Assembly: GCF_901482695.1 (NCBI RefSeq)
Contig: NZ_LR590484.1
Coordinates: 1,736,001 to 1,800,000 of the forward strand
Source: Sphingobacterium thalpophilum
Lineage (GTDB): Bacteria; Bacteroidota; Bacteroidia; Sphingobacteriales; Sphingobacteriaceae
Reading direction: 5' to 3'
DNA: 64,000 bases
Within the stretch, counting starts at the first letter, position 1. Each line of letters begins with the position of its first letter. Below, one piece after another: positions 1 to 8,229 of the stretch. A program made the position numbers and the translations under genes. The notes beneath the pieces are model-generated. The model had not been told where the DNA came from and searched no databases. It was given only the letters and a program-made list of their open reading frames with translations.

Positions 1-43
1 TACCGCCACCTTTTTGTAACGATGCAACTGCTTTCTTTGCCAT
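1..43 (-). CDS. DUF4295 family protein, N-terminal fragment
   Basis: Only the first 14 codons lie in the window (MAKKAVASLQKGGG); the gene continues past the left edge. This N-terminus and the place just downstream of rpmB and rpmG fit the very small basic DUF4295 proteins that follow the L33 gene in Bacteroidota, often before ftsY. Its function is not established; the context suggests a link to the ribosome. The call rests on a short stretch plus gene order. Confidence 0.7.
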   Translation of the reverse strand, partial: MAKKAVASLQKGGG

Positions 44-94
44 GGTATATAAATATTTTACTCAGCCCTCATTGCAAGTGCTAAGATGGGTGAA

Positions 95-277
95 TTACTT
101 AATTTCTTTGTGAACAGTAACTTTTCTCAACACAGGATTGAATTTTTTCAACTCTAAACGTTCAGTTGTGTTCTTTTTGTTTTTAGTTGTGATGTAACGA
201 GACATTCCCGGAAGACCACTTTCTTTGTGTTCAGTACATTCTAAGATAACTTGTACTCTATTTCCTTTTTTAGCCAT
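95..277 (-). CDS. rpmG: 50S ribosomal protein L33
   Basis: Sixty-residue structural protein of the large ribosomal subunit. The start [18 protein letters not shown], the central [10 protein letters not shown] segment and the basic end are typical of bacterial L33. Only one of the usual zinc-ribbon cysteines is seen (in LECTEHK), so this is the zinc-independent (C-minus) type. It lies between rpmB upstream and the DUF4295 gene downstream on the same strand, a standard Bacteroidota ribosomal cluster, probably one transcript. Confidence 0.95.
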   Translation of the reverse strand: MAKKGNRVQVILECTEHKESGLPGMSRYITTKNKKNTTERLELKKFNPVLRKVTVHKEIK

Positions 278-353
278 TGTTTTACTTTATTTTGAATCCT
301 ATTCATAGGATTGAAATTCATGAATAATCTTAATGTAACAGGCGAGATATCAA

Positions 354-587
354 TTAGATTGATCCTTTAGCGATAAATTTATTGATTGCCGCTGTAATGC
401 CGTTTTTGTTGATAGTCTTGATAGCAGAAGTAGATACTTTCAACGTAATCCAACGATCTTCTTCTGGAATGTAAAAACGTTTAGTTTGTAAATTTGGATA
501 GAATTTACGCTTAGTTTTAACGTTTGAGTGAGAAACGTTATTTCCTGTTAACGCCGCTTTGCCTGTTAAATCACAAATTCTTGACAT
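354..587 (-). CDS. rpmB: 50S ribosomal protein L28
   Basis: Seventy-seven-residue large-subunit ribosomal protein. The start chosen is the ATG reading MSRICDLTGK, the usual L28 N-terminus; an upstream in-frame ATG would add 23 residues unlike L28 and is rejected. The body has the conserved NVSHSNVKTKRKFYPNLQ segment and the RFYIPEEDRWITLKVS core, followed by the STSAIKTINKNG tail. It is the first gene of the minus-strand cluster rpmB-rpmG-DUF4295. Confidence 0.96.
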   Translation of the reverse strand: MSRICDLTGKAALTGNNVSHSNVKTKRKFYPNLQTKRFYIPEEDRWITLKVSTSAIKTINKNGITAAINKFIAKGSI

Positions 588-760
588 GATATTATCTTTT
601 TTGTTGTCTTTATTACAATATATTAATCCTTTGCACTCTCTGCAAAGAGTTTGCAAATATCTATATTTTTTTTTAGATAAGCAACAACATTGTGGGAATT
701 ATTTTTAAAAATAGTTGTTCACAGGAACGGTAAGGGCAAAAATAAAGCATTTTATTGTAT

Positions 761-768
761 TATATTTG
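761..768 (+). promoter_or_regulatory. TAnnTTTG -7 element before the small membrane protein and recO
   Basis: TATATTTG is a perfect match to the Bacteroidota sigma-A -7 consensus TAnnTTTG, 36 bases before the ATG at 805. No convincing -33 TTTG lies at the usual distance. It would drive the two-gene unit with recO. Confidence 0.45.
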
Positions 769-804
769 CTGTATAATCAAAATAGTTTTCAACAATTCAC
801 ATTT

Positions 805-1050
805 ATGAACAAATATCTTCGCAAGGGCTTACGGGAAATAATCATCGGCGTGCTGTTGGTTGGGCTGGGTTATTACCTAATGGAAAGGCGATCGGACTGG
901 TATAAGATCGCGATGCTTGTCGGGGTTATCGCGTTCAGTGCTGGCTTTTTGACCTTGATCTATCGCATGATCCGCAAAGTGGACCGGAATGCTATCATCG
1001 AAATGCGCGAAGAAGCTCACAAAAAACACAAAGAGGGAGATGCTGAGTAA
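805..1050 (+). CDS. small two-helix membrane protein
   Basis: Eighty-one residues, family not recognised. The N-terminus is basic, followed by two predicted membrane helices at about residues 11-26 and 34-54, then a charged tail (RKVDRNAIIEMREEAHKKHKEGDAE). The ATG at 805 is preferred over a longer frame from 715 because the extra residues look non-coding. The 3' end overlaps the recO start by 11 bases, so the two are probably co-transcribed and translationally coupled. Any link to DNA repair is only positional. Confidence 0.75.
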   Translation: MNKYLRKGLREIIIGVLLVGLGYYLMERRSDWYKIAMLVGVIAFSAGFLTLIYRMIRKVDRNAIIEMREEAHKKHKEGDAE

Positions 1051-1762
1051 AACGCGGGGGATTGTTTTAAAGACAACCAACTATTCGGAAAGTAGTCTGG
1101 TTGCACAAATCTACACTGAAGCTTTCGGTACGCAATCTTATCTCATCACCGGGGCGCGTAAACCGAAGGCGAAAATCAAAGCCAATATTCTACAACCCTT
1201 GCATCTGCTGGAAATAGTTGCAACGCACAAAGATAATGGCTCGCTGCAGCGAATTGCTGAAGCGCAACAGACGCCCTCACTACGAGAAATTCCTTATGAT
1301 ATCATAAAAAGTTCGCTAGCGCTATTCCTCAATGAAATTCTTTATAAGATTCTGAAGGAGCAGGAAAGTGATCCGTATTTATTTGAGTTTATCCACCAAT
1401 CCATTCGCTGGCTGGATGAAACTCATTTAAATCTAGCCAATTTTCACTTGGTATTTCTGATCAAGTTAACCCGTTTCCTTGGTTTCTACCCGATCACTTC
1501 TAAGCAGGCTCTTCCCTACTTCAATCTTCACGAAGCGACGTTTTCAAATAATCTTCCTGAACATCCGCAGGTCTTACAGGAACCGCATACCTCTATTTTC
1601 CGCAAACTTATCGAAAGTGAATATTCCAATTGTGACCGCATTAAAATGTCAGCTGCGGACCGTCAATTTCTGCTGGAAAAGTTATTGGACTTTTACAGAC
1701 TTCATCGTACCGACTTTAGGGAAGTGAAATCACTCTATATCCTAGAGGAGATTTTTCGTTAA
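1040..1762 (+). CDS. recO: DNA repair protein RecO
   Basis: A 240-residue protein of the RecFOR recombination-mediator pathway, which loads RecA on SSB-coated gaps. The N-terminal OB-fold begins with KTRGIVLKTTNYSESSLVAQIYTEAFG, in which GIVLK..NYSE is characteristic; an all-helical C-terminal domain follows. The zinc cysteines of some RecO proteins are missing, as is usual in Bacteroidota. The start is the ATG inside the end of the previous gene (11-base overlap). An in-frame ATG 51 bases upstream would add a lysine-rich stretch unlike RecO. Confidence 0.93.
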   Translation: MLSKTRGIVLKTTNYSESSLVAQIYTEAFGTQSYLITGARKPKAKIKANILQPLHLLEIVATHKDNGSLQRIAEAQQTPSLREIPYDIIKSSLALFLNEILYKILKEQESDPYLFEFIHQSIRWLDETHLNLANFHLVFLIKLTRFLGFYPITSKQALPYFNLHEATFSNNLPEHPQVLQEPHTSIFRKLIESEYSNCDRIKMSAADRQFLLEKLLDFYRLHRTDFREVKSLYILEEIFR

Positions 1763-1849
1763 AACACGTAATTGGTACATTTATTGTAACAAAAACACTG
1801 TTGAATAAAAAATTAACTAACACAAGTTTTCACCTAAAATCATATTCAT

Positions 1850-2356
1850 ATGGAACTAAAAGAAGCTTTTTTAAAAGTTGTACGCGACAACTACGCAAAT
1901 TTTGAAGGCCGCGCGCGTCGTAAAGAATACTGGATGTATGTATTATCTGTATTTGTTTTGTATATAGGCTTAGGTATTGTGGGCGGAATTCTTTCGATTA
2001 TAAGTGATACATTGGCCATGCTTGTATACGGCGTCATAAGCCTTCTCGGACTGGCACTATTTATCCCTAGCTTGGCAGTCACAGTTAGAAGGTTGCATGA
2101 CACCAATAAGTCAGGTTGGTTTATACTCGTTTCTTTGATCCCTTTTGTGGGTGGGCTCTATCTTCTTTACCTCGAAATCTTGGAAGGAGACAAAGGGCCT
2201 AATCAATATGGCCCTGACCCAAAAGCACTGGAAAATGGCGCGAATCACCCATTCAATCAAAGCCAGGATCCCTTTGGCTCTTCACCAAGGCAAGACCCAT
2301 TCGGAAGTTCGCAGTCCACCAATCCTCCAGCTACAGATAAGGATCCATTTGCATAA
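1850..2356 (+). CDS. DUF805 family membrane protein with DPF-rich tail
   Basis: A 168-residue inner-membrane protein. The N-terminal NFEGRARRKEYWMYVL is the typical DUF805 signature, followed by three predicted helices (about 27-50, 54-78 and 92-108) and the conserved VRRLHDTNKSGWF loop. The family's function is unknown. After residue 130 the tail is low-complexity, with repeated QDPFGSS units and further NPF/DPF-like motifs, ending in DPFA. It stands alone, with its own hairpin terminator 12 bases downstream. Confidence 0.88.
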   Translation: MELKEAFLKVVRDNYANFEGRARRKEYWMYVLSVFVLYIGLGIVGGILSIISDTLAMLVYGVISLLGLALFIPSLAVTVRRLHDTNKSGWFILVSLIPFVGGLYLLYLEILEGDKGPNQYGPDPKALENGANHPFNQSQDPFGSSPRQDPFGSSQSTNPPATDKDPFA

Positions 2357-2367
2357 TTCCATTAATT

Positions 2368-2401
2368 AAAAAGAGCTTTTACCTGCGTAAAAGCTCTTTT
2401 T
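2368..2401. terminator. hairpin terminator after the DUF805 gene
   Basis: Perfect arms AAAAAGAGCTTTTAC and GTAAAAGCTCTTTTT around a CTGC loop, ending in a T-rich run. It lies between the DUF805 gene and the converging small lipoprotein gene and may serve both strands. Confidence 0.85.
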
Positions 2402-2459
2402 ATTCAAGCTGAGACATCTTCCCTGAGCTGTAACAGGTACCGAGATGTCCCGGCCGTTA

Positions 2460-2657
2460 TTAATGTCTATGCTTTCTCTTTTTTTGCTGTCCCGGAGCAA
2501 ACTCTTTTGCCGATTTTTCTCCATAATATTTTTTTGCGTGTCCGGGAGGCATACCTTTCGGCCCATGCCGATGCCCATGTCTGTGGTGGGTCGAATAACA
2601 TGCGGTCATAGAGATCGCAACCATCGCCGAAAAAATCAATAATAATGCACGTTTCAT
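2460..2657 (-). CDS. small His-rich lipoprotein (quinol oxidase subunit 4-like)
   Basis: A 65-residue secreted peptide starting MKRALLLIFSAMVAISMTAC; the hydrophobic stretch followed by TAC looks like a lipobox, giving a lipid-modified Cys near position 20. The mature part is rich in His, Gly and Pro (HHRHGHRHGPKGMPPGHAKKYYGEKSA, here split over residues 23-52). Similar Bacteroidota peptides carry the database name quinol oxidase subunit 4, but nothing in the sequence shows oxidase function. The ATG at 2657 is chosen because it gives a clean signal sequence; one 30 bases upstream is possible. Confidence 0.6.
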   Translation of the reverse strand: MKRALLLIFSAMVAISMTACYSTHHRHGHRHGPKGMPPGHAKKYYGEKSAKEFAPGQQKKRKHRH

Positions 2658-2714
2658 CTTCACTTGAGTATTTTTTAGTTCAGTCATACAATTATCAGTC
2701 CAAAGTTAAATAAA

Positions 2715-2743
2715 AAAAGCCCATGCGCTGAACATGGGCTTTT
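2715..2743 (-). terminator. terminator of the cold-shock gene
   Basis: Arms AAAAGCCCATG and CATGGGCTTTT around a 7-base loop; read on the minus strand the hairpin is followed by a T-run. It starts 27 bases after the cold-shock stop codon. Confidence 0.85.
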
Positions 2744-2769
2744 CCACAATAAATATATTTTCAATCTAA

Positions 2770-2961
2770 TTAGATAACTCTTACATTTACCGCATTAAGA
2801 CCTTTACGGCCTTGTTCAATTTCGTAAGATACATTGTCATTCTCACGAACTTTGTCTACTAATCCCGAAACGTGAACAAAAATTTCGCTCTCGCCTGAAT
2901 TAGGGATGATGAAACCGAAACCTTTGGTCTCATTAAAGAATTTTACTTTACCTTCTTGCAT
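2770..2961 (-). CDS. cold-shock domain protein
   Basis: Sixty-three residues making a single OB-fold cold-shock domain that binds single-stranded RNA or DNA. RNP1 is present as KGFGFI (residues 13-18) and RNP2 as EIFVHVS. The glycine-rich loop and the C-terminal GRKGLNAVNVRVI are normal. The length is typical of Bacteroidota Csp proteins. It is monocistronic, with a strong terminator downstream. Whether it is cold-inducible or constitutive cannot be told. Confidence 0.93.
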   Translation of the reverse strand: MQEGKVKFFNETKGFGFIIPNSGESEIFVHVSGLVDKVRENDNVSYEIEQGRKGLNAVNVRVI

Positions 2962-3217
2962 GGCACTATATTATTAATTTCCCTAAAGGTATAGAAATAA
3001 AATCAAAAATCTTCACCTTTTTATTTTTTTATGCTTTAAACTTTTTTGAAAACTTTGGCTCCAATCTTGTAGCAATGCGATAATAGCAATCGTATTATTA
3101 CAAAACTTTAAAAAATATTCCGCCGGCGGGATATGCACAAAAGATATATCCACGGCAACCACAACGGCGACAGTTGCGCCATCAAAAAATAAGAAAACGA
3201 TCAACAAATTTAGAACG

Positions 3218-3934
3218 ATGAAAAAATTATTATTAGGACTAGCTTTTTTAGGTTTGATTTCACAAACAAATGCTCAACAAATGGTAAATAAAGAGTTTGT
3301 ATCGACTGTGGGCCGCGCAGAAGAAGAAGTAACACCGGATATCATCTATATTGATGTCACGCTAAAGGAATTCTATGAAAATGGAAATACGAAGAAAAAA
3401 GTCGCGATAGATAAGCTGGAAAAAGATCTATTTGATTCAGCAACAAAAGCCGGTGTTAAAAAAGAAGATTTCACCATCCAAAATATCTGGAGCTACAATA
3501 CGCCAGACAAAAAGAAAAAGGATACCGATATATTACTGTCAAGACAATACCGCATCAAAGTAACAAATCTAAACAACTTGAGTCAACTACTAGATGGTGT
3601 CGATAAAGCGGGTATCCAAAGTACGTATATCAGTGAATATGACTATTCAAAGAAAAAAGAACTTGAAAAAACATTGAAAACAAAAGCTGTATTAGATGCT
3701 AAAGCCAATGCGCAGATACTGGCCGAAGCCGCCGGCCAAAAAATCGGTAAAGCTATCGTACTGTCTGAGACACCGCAGCAAATTATCTTTGGTGTTCAGC
3801 CTACTATGCGTAATGCTATGTACAAAAGTGCTATGGCGGAATCTGCTGACCAGGCAGCGGGCAACGGACTTGACCTGGATATCCGGCCAATGAAAGTGAC
3901 AAGCGAAATCAGCGCTTCTTTCGAATTGTTGTAA
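3218..3934 (+). CDS. SIMPL (DUF541) domain periplasmic protein
   Basis: A 238-residue exported protein with signal peptide MKKLLLGLAFLGLISQTNAQ. The rest is a SIMPL/DUF541 domain, with the early VSTVGRAEEEVTPDIIYIDVTL motif, an internal sequence on ordered pairs of differences (YNTPDKKKKDTDILLSRQYRI) and the C-terminal EISASFELL strand. The family makes periplasmic or outer-membrane oligomers; the role is poorly known, with links to oxidative stress and kinase signalling in other bacteria. The stop overlaps the next start (TAATG), so the pair is translationally coupled. Confidence 0.87.
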   Translation: MKKLLLGLAFLGLISQTNAQQMVNKEFVSTVGRAEEEVTPDIIYIDVTLKEFYENGNTKKKVAIDKLEKDLFDSATKAGVKKEDFTIQNIWSYNTPDKKKKDTDILLSRQYRIKVTNLNNLSQLLDGVDKAGIQSTYISEYDYSKKKELEKTLKTKAVLDAKANAQILAEAAGQKIGKAIVLSETPQQIIFGVQPTMRNAMYKSAMAESADQAAGNGLDLDIRPMKVTSEISASFELL

Positions 3935-4434
3935 TGATGCGTAGAGTACTATCTCCCGAAGATAAAAAAAAACAAATTGACCAAGATTTCGGTTGGATCA
4001 ACCGAATATCTTGGTTAATGGATAATCAGTTCAACATCGGTGGTTTTCGATTTGGGCTGGATCCTATCTTGAACTTTATTCCGCTGGGCGGCGCTATTGC
4101 CGGATTCGGCACATCGCTAGTACTAGTCATTGCAATGTGGAGAAACGGCGCTAGCCCTAGGTTAGTCATTCGTATGCTGCTTAATATCTGCTTGGACGCT
4201 CTCCTGGGCAGTATTCCTTTTTTCGGCAATATTTTCGATTTTTTCAGCAAAGCCAATGAAAGAAATATCAAACTGCTCCACGAACATTATTACGAAGGTC
4301 GACACAGCGGATCGGGTGTGGGTATTATTCTGAGTATACTACTTGTTTTATTGATTTTTACAGGCCTCACCTTTTACCTGATCTGGCTTTTCTTCTCCTG
4401 GGCATTTTCGCTCCTCAATGGCATTTCCATTTAA
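3934..4434 (+). CDS. DUF4112 domain membrane protein
   Basis: A 166-residue membrane protein. The DUF4112 core is clear: FRFGLDPILNFIP (residues 38-50), the helix GGAIAGFGTSLVLVIAMWR, and the D.LLGSIPFFGNIFDFFSKAN motif at 88-107. One or two hydrophobic segments close the protein at about 128-162. Function unknown. Its ATG overlaps the stop of the SIMPL gene by one base; a second ATG follows directly. The coupling suggests the two products are made together. Confidence 0.85.
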   Translation: MMRRVLSPEDKKKQIDQDFGWINRISWLMDNQFNIGGFRFGLDPILNFIPLGGAIAGFGTSLVLVIAMWRNGASPRLVIRMLLNICLDALLGSIPFFGNIFDFFSKANERNIKLLHEHYYEGRHSGSGVGIILSILLVLLIFTGLTFYLIWLFFSWAFSLLNGISI

Positions 4435-4519
4435 GATCTCAGCCTTTGCCGCAAACTGCCGCCTCACTCCCCTTTTGGTACAACATAAAACAATTCTCAA
4501 TTTTCTAATTTCAATTTGA

Positions 4520-4527
4520 TAATTTTG
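4520..4527 (+). promoter_or_regulatory. TAnnTTTG -7 element before the DUF4359-like gene
   Basis: TAATTTTG matches TAnnTTTG and lies 54 bases before the ATG at 4582, in the 147-base gap after DUF4112. No clear -33 element, so only a candidate. Confidence 0.35.
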
Positions 4528-4581
4528 ACAACATCTTAGACGGACGCTGATAGCGTTCCATCTACATTAATACAACACTAA

Positions 4582-4950
4582 ATGAGCAAAAAAAGAATAT
4601 TTGCACTGCTGTTGATCGTCATTATGCTTGCAGCCATACTGACCAATCCAAGCAAAGAGGAACATGAAAAGGTGGTGCGTGCTAAAGCAGAGCAGCTGCT
4701 AAAAAATCAGATACATGCCAAGGATCAGGATTTTTTTGGGCTGGGTATGCAACTTTTTGGAAACAAATTGGTGGATAATTTTATCCAGAGTTCGGTCATT
4801 GTTGATAATTATTATCTTTTCTCTCTGACGAAAATTAAATGGCAGGGTACCGAGCAGGTGATCGGCGGGGGTGCATTTAGGTATATCTGGCTAAGTCCCA
4901 AGATTGACGAAAAAGCAGATGAGATTATTGCTGCACTGAAAAAAATCTAA
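4582..4950 (+). CDS. DUF4359-like membrane-anchored protein
   Basis: A 122-residue protein with one N-terminal hydrophobic anchor (IFALLLIVIMLAAIL, about residues 6-20) followed by TNPSKEEHEKVV, a start seen in DUF4359-type proteins (a short anchor then NPS..E). The rest looks like a small extracytoplasmic domain with a YYLFSLTKIKW strand and a late IWLSPKID segment. There is no Cys for lipidation. It ends two bases before truC, so it probably shares that transcript. The family call is from memory of the motif; function unknown. Confidence 0.6.
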   Translation: MSKKRIFALLLIVIMLAAILTNPSKEEHEKVVRAKAEQLLKNQIHAKDQDFFGLGMQLFGNKLVDNFIQSSVIVDNYYLFSLTKIKWQGTEQVIGGGAFRYIWLSPKIDEKADEIIAALKKI

Positions 4951-4951
4951 T

Positions 4952-5638
4952 ATGCCCTTAGAAATTCTTTACCAGGATGACGTCATTGTAGCGATCAATA
5001 AACCACATGGTTTATTAGTACACCGTTCCTCCATTGCTCGGGACACTTCGGAGTTTGCACTCCAGTTACTGCGAGATCAATTAGGTCAAACCGTATACCC
5101 TGCCCACCGCCTGGACCGGAAAACAGGTGGAGTGCTCTTATTCTCTCTCAATAAAGAAACAGATCAATACCTGCAAAAAAGCTTTCAGGAGCATCAGATC
5201 GACAAAAAATATCTGGCTATCCTACGTGGCTTTGCACCGACCGATGGTGTGATTGATTATCCGTTAAAAAAAGAAAATGGTACATTGCAGGATGCAAAGA
5301 CAACATTCAGGCTACTCGCCAACAGTGAACTTCCCGTCCCATTCGGCAAGTTCCCGACATCGCGCTACAGTCTTGTTGAAGCAAACCCGCTTACGGGCCG
5401 CATGCATCAGTTGCGGAGGCACTTTGCGCATATTTTTTATCCTATTATCGGTGACCGGCCGCATGGATGCAATAAGCAAAATAAGTTCTGGAAGGAAACG
5501 TACCAGATGGATACCATGCTATTGCATGCTTCCCAACTGACGTTCAAACATCCATTGTCCAACCATATGATTCATATAAAGGCTCCTTTACAAGCCGATT
5601 TCCAAAGAGTCATTGACATACTAGATATAAAGGCATGA
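4952..5638 (+). CDS. truC: tRNA pseudouridine synthase, TruC/RluA family
   Basis: A 228-residue RluA-family enzyme. The catalytic aspartate is D55 in the motif HRLDRKTGGVLLFSLNK, which turns a uridine into pseudouridine. The N-terminal LYQDDVIVAINKPHGLLVH is the family's first strand, and TGRMHQLRRHFAH in the second half is the other signature. The length and the KENG..DAKTTF middle fit the tRNA-U65 synthase TruC better than the longer rRNA enzymes, but the substrate is inferred. The last four bases overlap the next gene (ATGATG). Confidence 0.85.
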   Translation: MPLEILYQDDVIVAINKPHGLLVHRSSIARDTSEFALQLLRDQLGQTVYPAHRLDRKTGGVLLFSLNKETDQYLQKSFQEHQIDKKYLAILRGFAPTDGVIDYPLKKENGTLQDAKTTFRLLANSELPVPFGKFPTSRYSLVEANPLTGRMHQLRRHFAHIFYPIIGDRPHGCNKQNKFWKETYQMDTMLLHASQLTFKHPLSNHMIHIKAPLQADFQRVIDILDIKA

Positions 5639-6456
5639 TGTTAAAACTAATTCTCGAAACCTTTATCAGAATATCGGGCATCGCCGCAGCGTCGGGTCTC
5701 GTTTACCATGGAGAGGAATTGCATATCGTATCTGACAACAGCAATTATCTCTACCACTATCACTTGGGTGAGCAACGATTATATAAAACCGTTCTTCTGG
5801 AAGCAAGCCCCATGGAAAATGTACCCAAAGCTTCTAAAATGGATCTTGAGTCCATCGCTTTTGACGGAAAAAGCTATTACCTTTACGGGTCGGGATCCAC
5901 AGGAAGAAGGAACGACCGCTTTATCTGGGACGGAAAGCAACTTGTCCACGAAGATTATAGCAGGGTATATACCCTTCTGATGAAGAAATTTAGGATAAGT
6001 GAAGAAGATTTCAATATTGAAGGTGTCCTGCACATCGATGACCGAATCCTTTTTTTCAACAGGGGAAATGGGCCCAATGGGATAAACGGGATTTTGGAGT
6101 ATTATCCAGCATCTGAAAATAGATCTCGTTATATCCCTATGGCCTTACCTACCCTGAATGGTGTTGCCACAGGCTTCTCTGACGCGACGCTCGTGGGCAA
6201 CGACATCTATTTTATCGCCACAGCCGAAGATGCGAAATCGACTTACGATGACGGTGAAATTGCAGGATCAATGCTCGGTAAGCTTTCCGCTGACCTCCGT
6301 TCTGCCCCAGAAGTCTGGCCCATTCCAGAGAACCATAAATTTGAGGGGATAACGCTCAAGGAAGCGCACGAAGATGGCTTAGTCTTTCTGCTTTGCGCGG
6401 ACAGTGACAGTGAGGACGAGCAACTTATCGTTTATTCCCTGAAAGTAACGAATTAA
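5635..6456 (+). CDS. DUF6929-like beta-propeller-type protein
   Basis: A 273-residue protein without signal peptide or membrane helix. It shows repeated strand pairs typical of a beta-propeller-like fold: GLVYHGEELHIVSDNSNYLYHY, LESIAFDGKSYYLYGSGST, IEGVLHIDDRILFFNRGN and FEGITLKEA...FLLCADSDSEDE. This matches what I recall of DUF6929 proteins in Bacteroidota; the function is unknown. Two ATGs overlap or touch the truC stop, so it is the downstream half of a coupled pair. It may bind calcium or a sugar, but no catalytic motif is visible. Confidence 0.6.
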   Translation: MMLKLILETFIRISGIAAASGLVYHGEELHIVSDNSNYLYHYHLGEQRLYKTVLLEASPMENVPKASKMDLESIAFDGKSYYLYGSGSTGRRNDRFIWDGKQLVHEDYSRVYTLLMKKFRISEEDFNIEGVLHIDDRILFFNRGNGPNGINGILEYYPASENRSRYIPMALPTLNGVATGFSDATLVGNDIYFIATAEDAKSTYDDGEIAGSMLGKLSADLRSAPEVWPIPENHKFEGITLKEAHEDGLVFLLCADSDSEDEQLIVYSLKVTN

Positions 6457-6505
6457 ATCGTTTGTTCTAAAATGGATTCGCCAATAGGAATCACGTATAT
6501 TTTGT

Positions 6506-6513
6506 TAAATTTG
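6506..6513 (+). promoter_or_regulatory. TAnnTTTG -7 element before gcvT
   Basis: TAAATTTG is a perfect -7 match 23 bases before the gcvT ATG, leaving a leader of about 20 bases. The -33 element is not obvious. Confidence 0.5.
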
Positions 6514-6536
6514 TAACTGATTAAAACTTAATTTTT

Positions 6537-7619
6537 ATGTTAAAAAATACCGCCCTTTCGGAGACGCACATTGCTTTAGGAGCAAAGATGGTACCCTTCG
6601 CAGGCTTCAACATGCCGGTACAATATACTGGTATCAACGATGAGCACGAAACAGTTCGTACAGGTGTAGGAGTTTTTGATGTAAGCCACATGGGCGAGTT
6701 CATTCTAAAAGGTGAAAAAGCTTTGAATCTGCTTCAAAAAATCTCTTCAAACGATGTATCCAAATTATATGATGGTAAAGTCCAGTATGCTTATATCCCC
6801 AATGAAACGGGCGGTGTGGTGGACGATTTCTTAACCTACCGTATTGATGAGCAAACCTATTTTTTGGTTGTCAACGCGTCGAATATTGAAAAAGACTGGA
6901 ACTGGATTTCAAAGTACAACTCGGAAGGCGTGGAAATGAAAAACATTTCTGACCAAACCTCTCTTTTTGCCGTTCAAGGTCCTAAAGCTGCCGATGCACT
7001 ACAATCCTTAACGGATATTGAACTCGCTCCAATGGAGTATTATACCTTTGCGAAAGGCACTTTTGCAGGAGTAGAGAATGTTTTGATATCTGCAACGGGA
7101 TATACCGGTGCTGGTGGTTTTGAAATCTACGTTGCCAACGAACATGCGCAAAAAGTCTGGGACGCCATTTTTGAAGCAGGAAAGCCCTATGGCATCAAAC
7201 CTATTGGTCTGGGCGCCCGGGACACATTGCGTCTGGAAATGGGTTTCTGCTTATATGGAAATGACATCGACGATAACACTTCCCCTTTAGAAGCGGGATT
7301 AGGCTGGGTCACCAAGTTTACTAAAGACTTTGTTAATGCCGCTGCACTGAAAGCCGAAAAAGAAGCCGGACTGAAGAAAAAGCTGGTTGGGTTCGAAATG
7401 ATAGACCGGGGAATCCCACGTCATGACTACGAAATCGTGGACGCTGAAGGCAACAACATCGGTCGGGTGACTTCAGGTACACAGTCGCCTACATTGAAAA
7501 AGTCGATTGGCTTAGGTTATGTTGATACAGCTTTTGCCAAAGACGGCACCGATATCTTTATCCTTATCCGAAATCAAAAAGTTAAAGCTAAGGTAACTAA
7601 ACCTCCTTTTGTGAAATAA
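6537..7619 (+). CDS. gcvT: aminomethyltransferase (glycine cleavage T protein)
   Basis: A 360-residue tetrahydrofolate-dependent enzyme that takes the aminomethyl group from lipoylated GcvH and releases methylene-THF and ammonia. Signatures: the N-terminal [36 protein letters not shown] and the folate-site [22 protein letters not shown]. The C-terminal barrel ([16 protein letters not shown]...[12 protein letters not shown]) is complete. It is alone here; gcvH is 54.6 kb away in this window and gcvP is not present. Confidence 0.96.
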   Translation: MLKNTALSETHIALGAKMVPFAGFNMPVQYTGINDEHETVRTGVGVFDVSHMGEFILKGEKALNLLQKISSNDVSKLYDGKVQYAYIPNETGGVVDDFLTYRIDEQTYFLVVNASNIEKDWNWISKYNSEGVEMKNISDQTSLFAVQGPKAADALQSLTDIELAPMEYYTFAKGTFAGVENVLISATGYTGAGGFEIYVANEHAQKVWDAIFEAGKPYGIKPIGLGARDTLRLEMGFCLYGNDIDDNTSPLEAGLGWVTKFTKDFVNAAALKAEKEAGLKKKLVGFEMIDRGIPRHDYEIVDAEGNNIGRVTSGTQSPTLKKSIGLGYVDTAFAKDGTDIFILIRNQKVKAKVTKPPFVK

Positions 7620-7634
7620 GAGCTTTTCATATGC

Positions 7635-7678
7635 AAACAGAAAGAGCAGGGAACTCCGGTTTCCTGCTCTTTCTGTTT
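7635..7678. terminator. bidirectional terminator between gcvT and the converging small genes
   Basis: Sixteen-base arms AAACAGAAAGAGCAGG and CCTGCTCTTTCTGTTT around a 12-base loop. It sits between two converging transcription units. Confidence 0.8.
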
Positions 7679-7687
7679 GAAGCTCTA

Positions 7688-7930
7688 CTATTTAGTTTTT
7701 TGCTTCTGCTGCTTTGCTGCGTACTGTTGTTTTTTTTCAACATCTTTCTGCTGGATCACGGCTCTTATACGCTTGCTAAGTACAACTTTTAGATAGATCA
7801 AAACTACCAAAAATGCAATAGACAATCCCGTCACCAGCATATTTCCAGCTTTATACCCCTCGAAGGCACAGTAGGCCAAAAATACAATGGCCAGATTCAG
7901 TACTACATTTAGTATAAAATATTTTGTCAT
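7688..7930 (-). CDS. small two-helix membrane protein, DUF6358-like
   Basis: Eighty residues with two hydrophobic helices (about 5-25 and 31-51) and a strongly basic, Gln- and Lys-rich cytoplasmic tail (KQQYAAKQQKQKTK). The short helical hairpin resembles DUF6358 proteins of Pedobacter and relatives, but this is a weak match from memory. The start codon is one base from the stop of the upstream membrane protein gene (the overlapping TATTA/CAT junction at 7930-7932), so they are coupled. Function unknown. Confidence 0.55.
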   Translation of the reverse strand: MTKYFILNVVLNLAIVFLAYCAFEGYKAGNMLVTGLSIAFLVVLIYLKVVLSKRIRAVIQQKDVEKKQQYAAKQQKQKTK

Positions 7931-7931
7931 A

Positions 7932-8228
7932 TTATTTTTTTGTTAGTCCCAACACACGCGGTCTCCAGACAAAGAAATAGAGAATACCGCCGACAACATT
8001 AAACAAGACAATGCTTAGGGCCATTCCCAACCGTTCGATATTGGAAATAGCTTGTGAACGCATGATCTCCAGCAAGACCAATACGACCCATAGAAGAGAA
8101 AGCAAAATGGAGAGGCTACCTAATATGGGGAAGATACCAAGGTTAAATAATCGGGCCAATAAGGCCACGATATAAAAAGCAAGACTAAACAAGAAGGCTT
8201 GTTTAGTCTGATGCTCCAAGTTCTTCAT
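7932..8228 (-). CDS. three-helix membrane protein, unknown
   Basis: Ninety-eight residues, family not recognised. Hydrophobic segments lie at about 10-30, 33-54 and 67-89, with a positively charged end (WRPRVLGLTKK), suggesting a small inner-membrane protein. It is the middle gene of a tight minus-strand unit: one base after the rhodanese stop and one base before the next gene. The context, a rhodanese followed by two tiny membrane proteins, suggests a joint envelope role, but nothing identifies it. Confidence 0.6.
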   Translation of the reverse strand: MKNLEHQTKQAFLFSLAFYIVALLARLFNLGIFPILGSLSILLSLLWVVLVLLEIMRSQAISNIERLGMALSIVLFNVVGGILYFFVWRPRVLGLTKK

Positions 8229-8229
8229 A

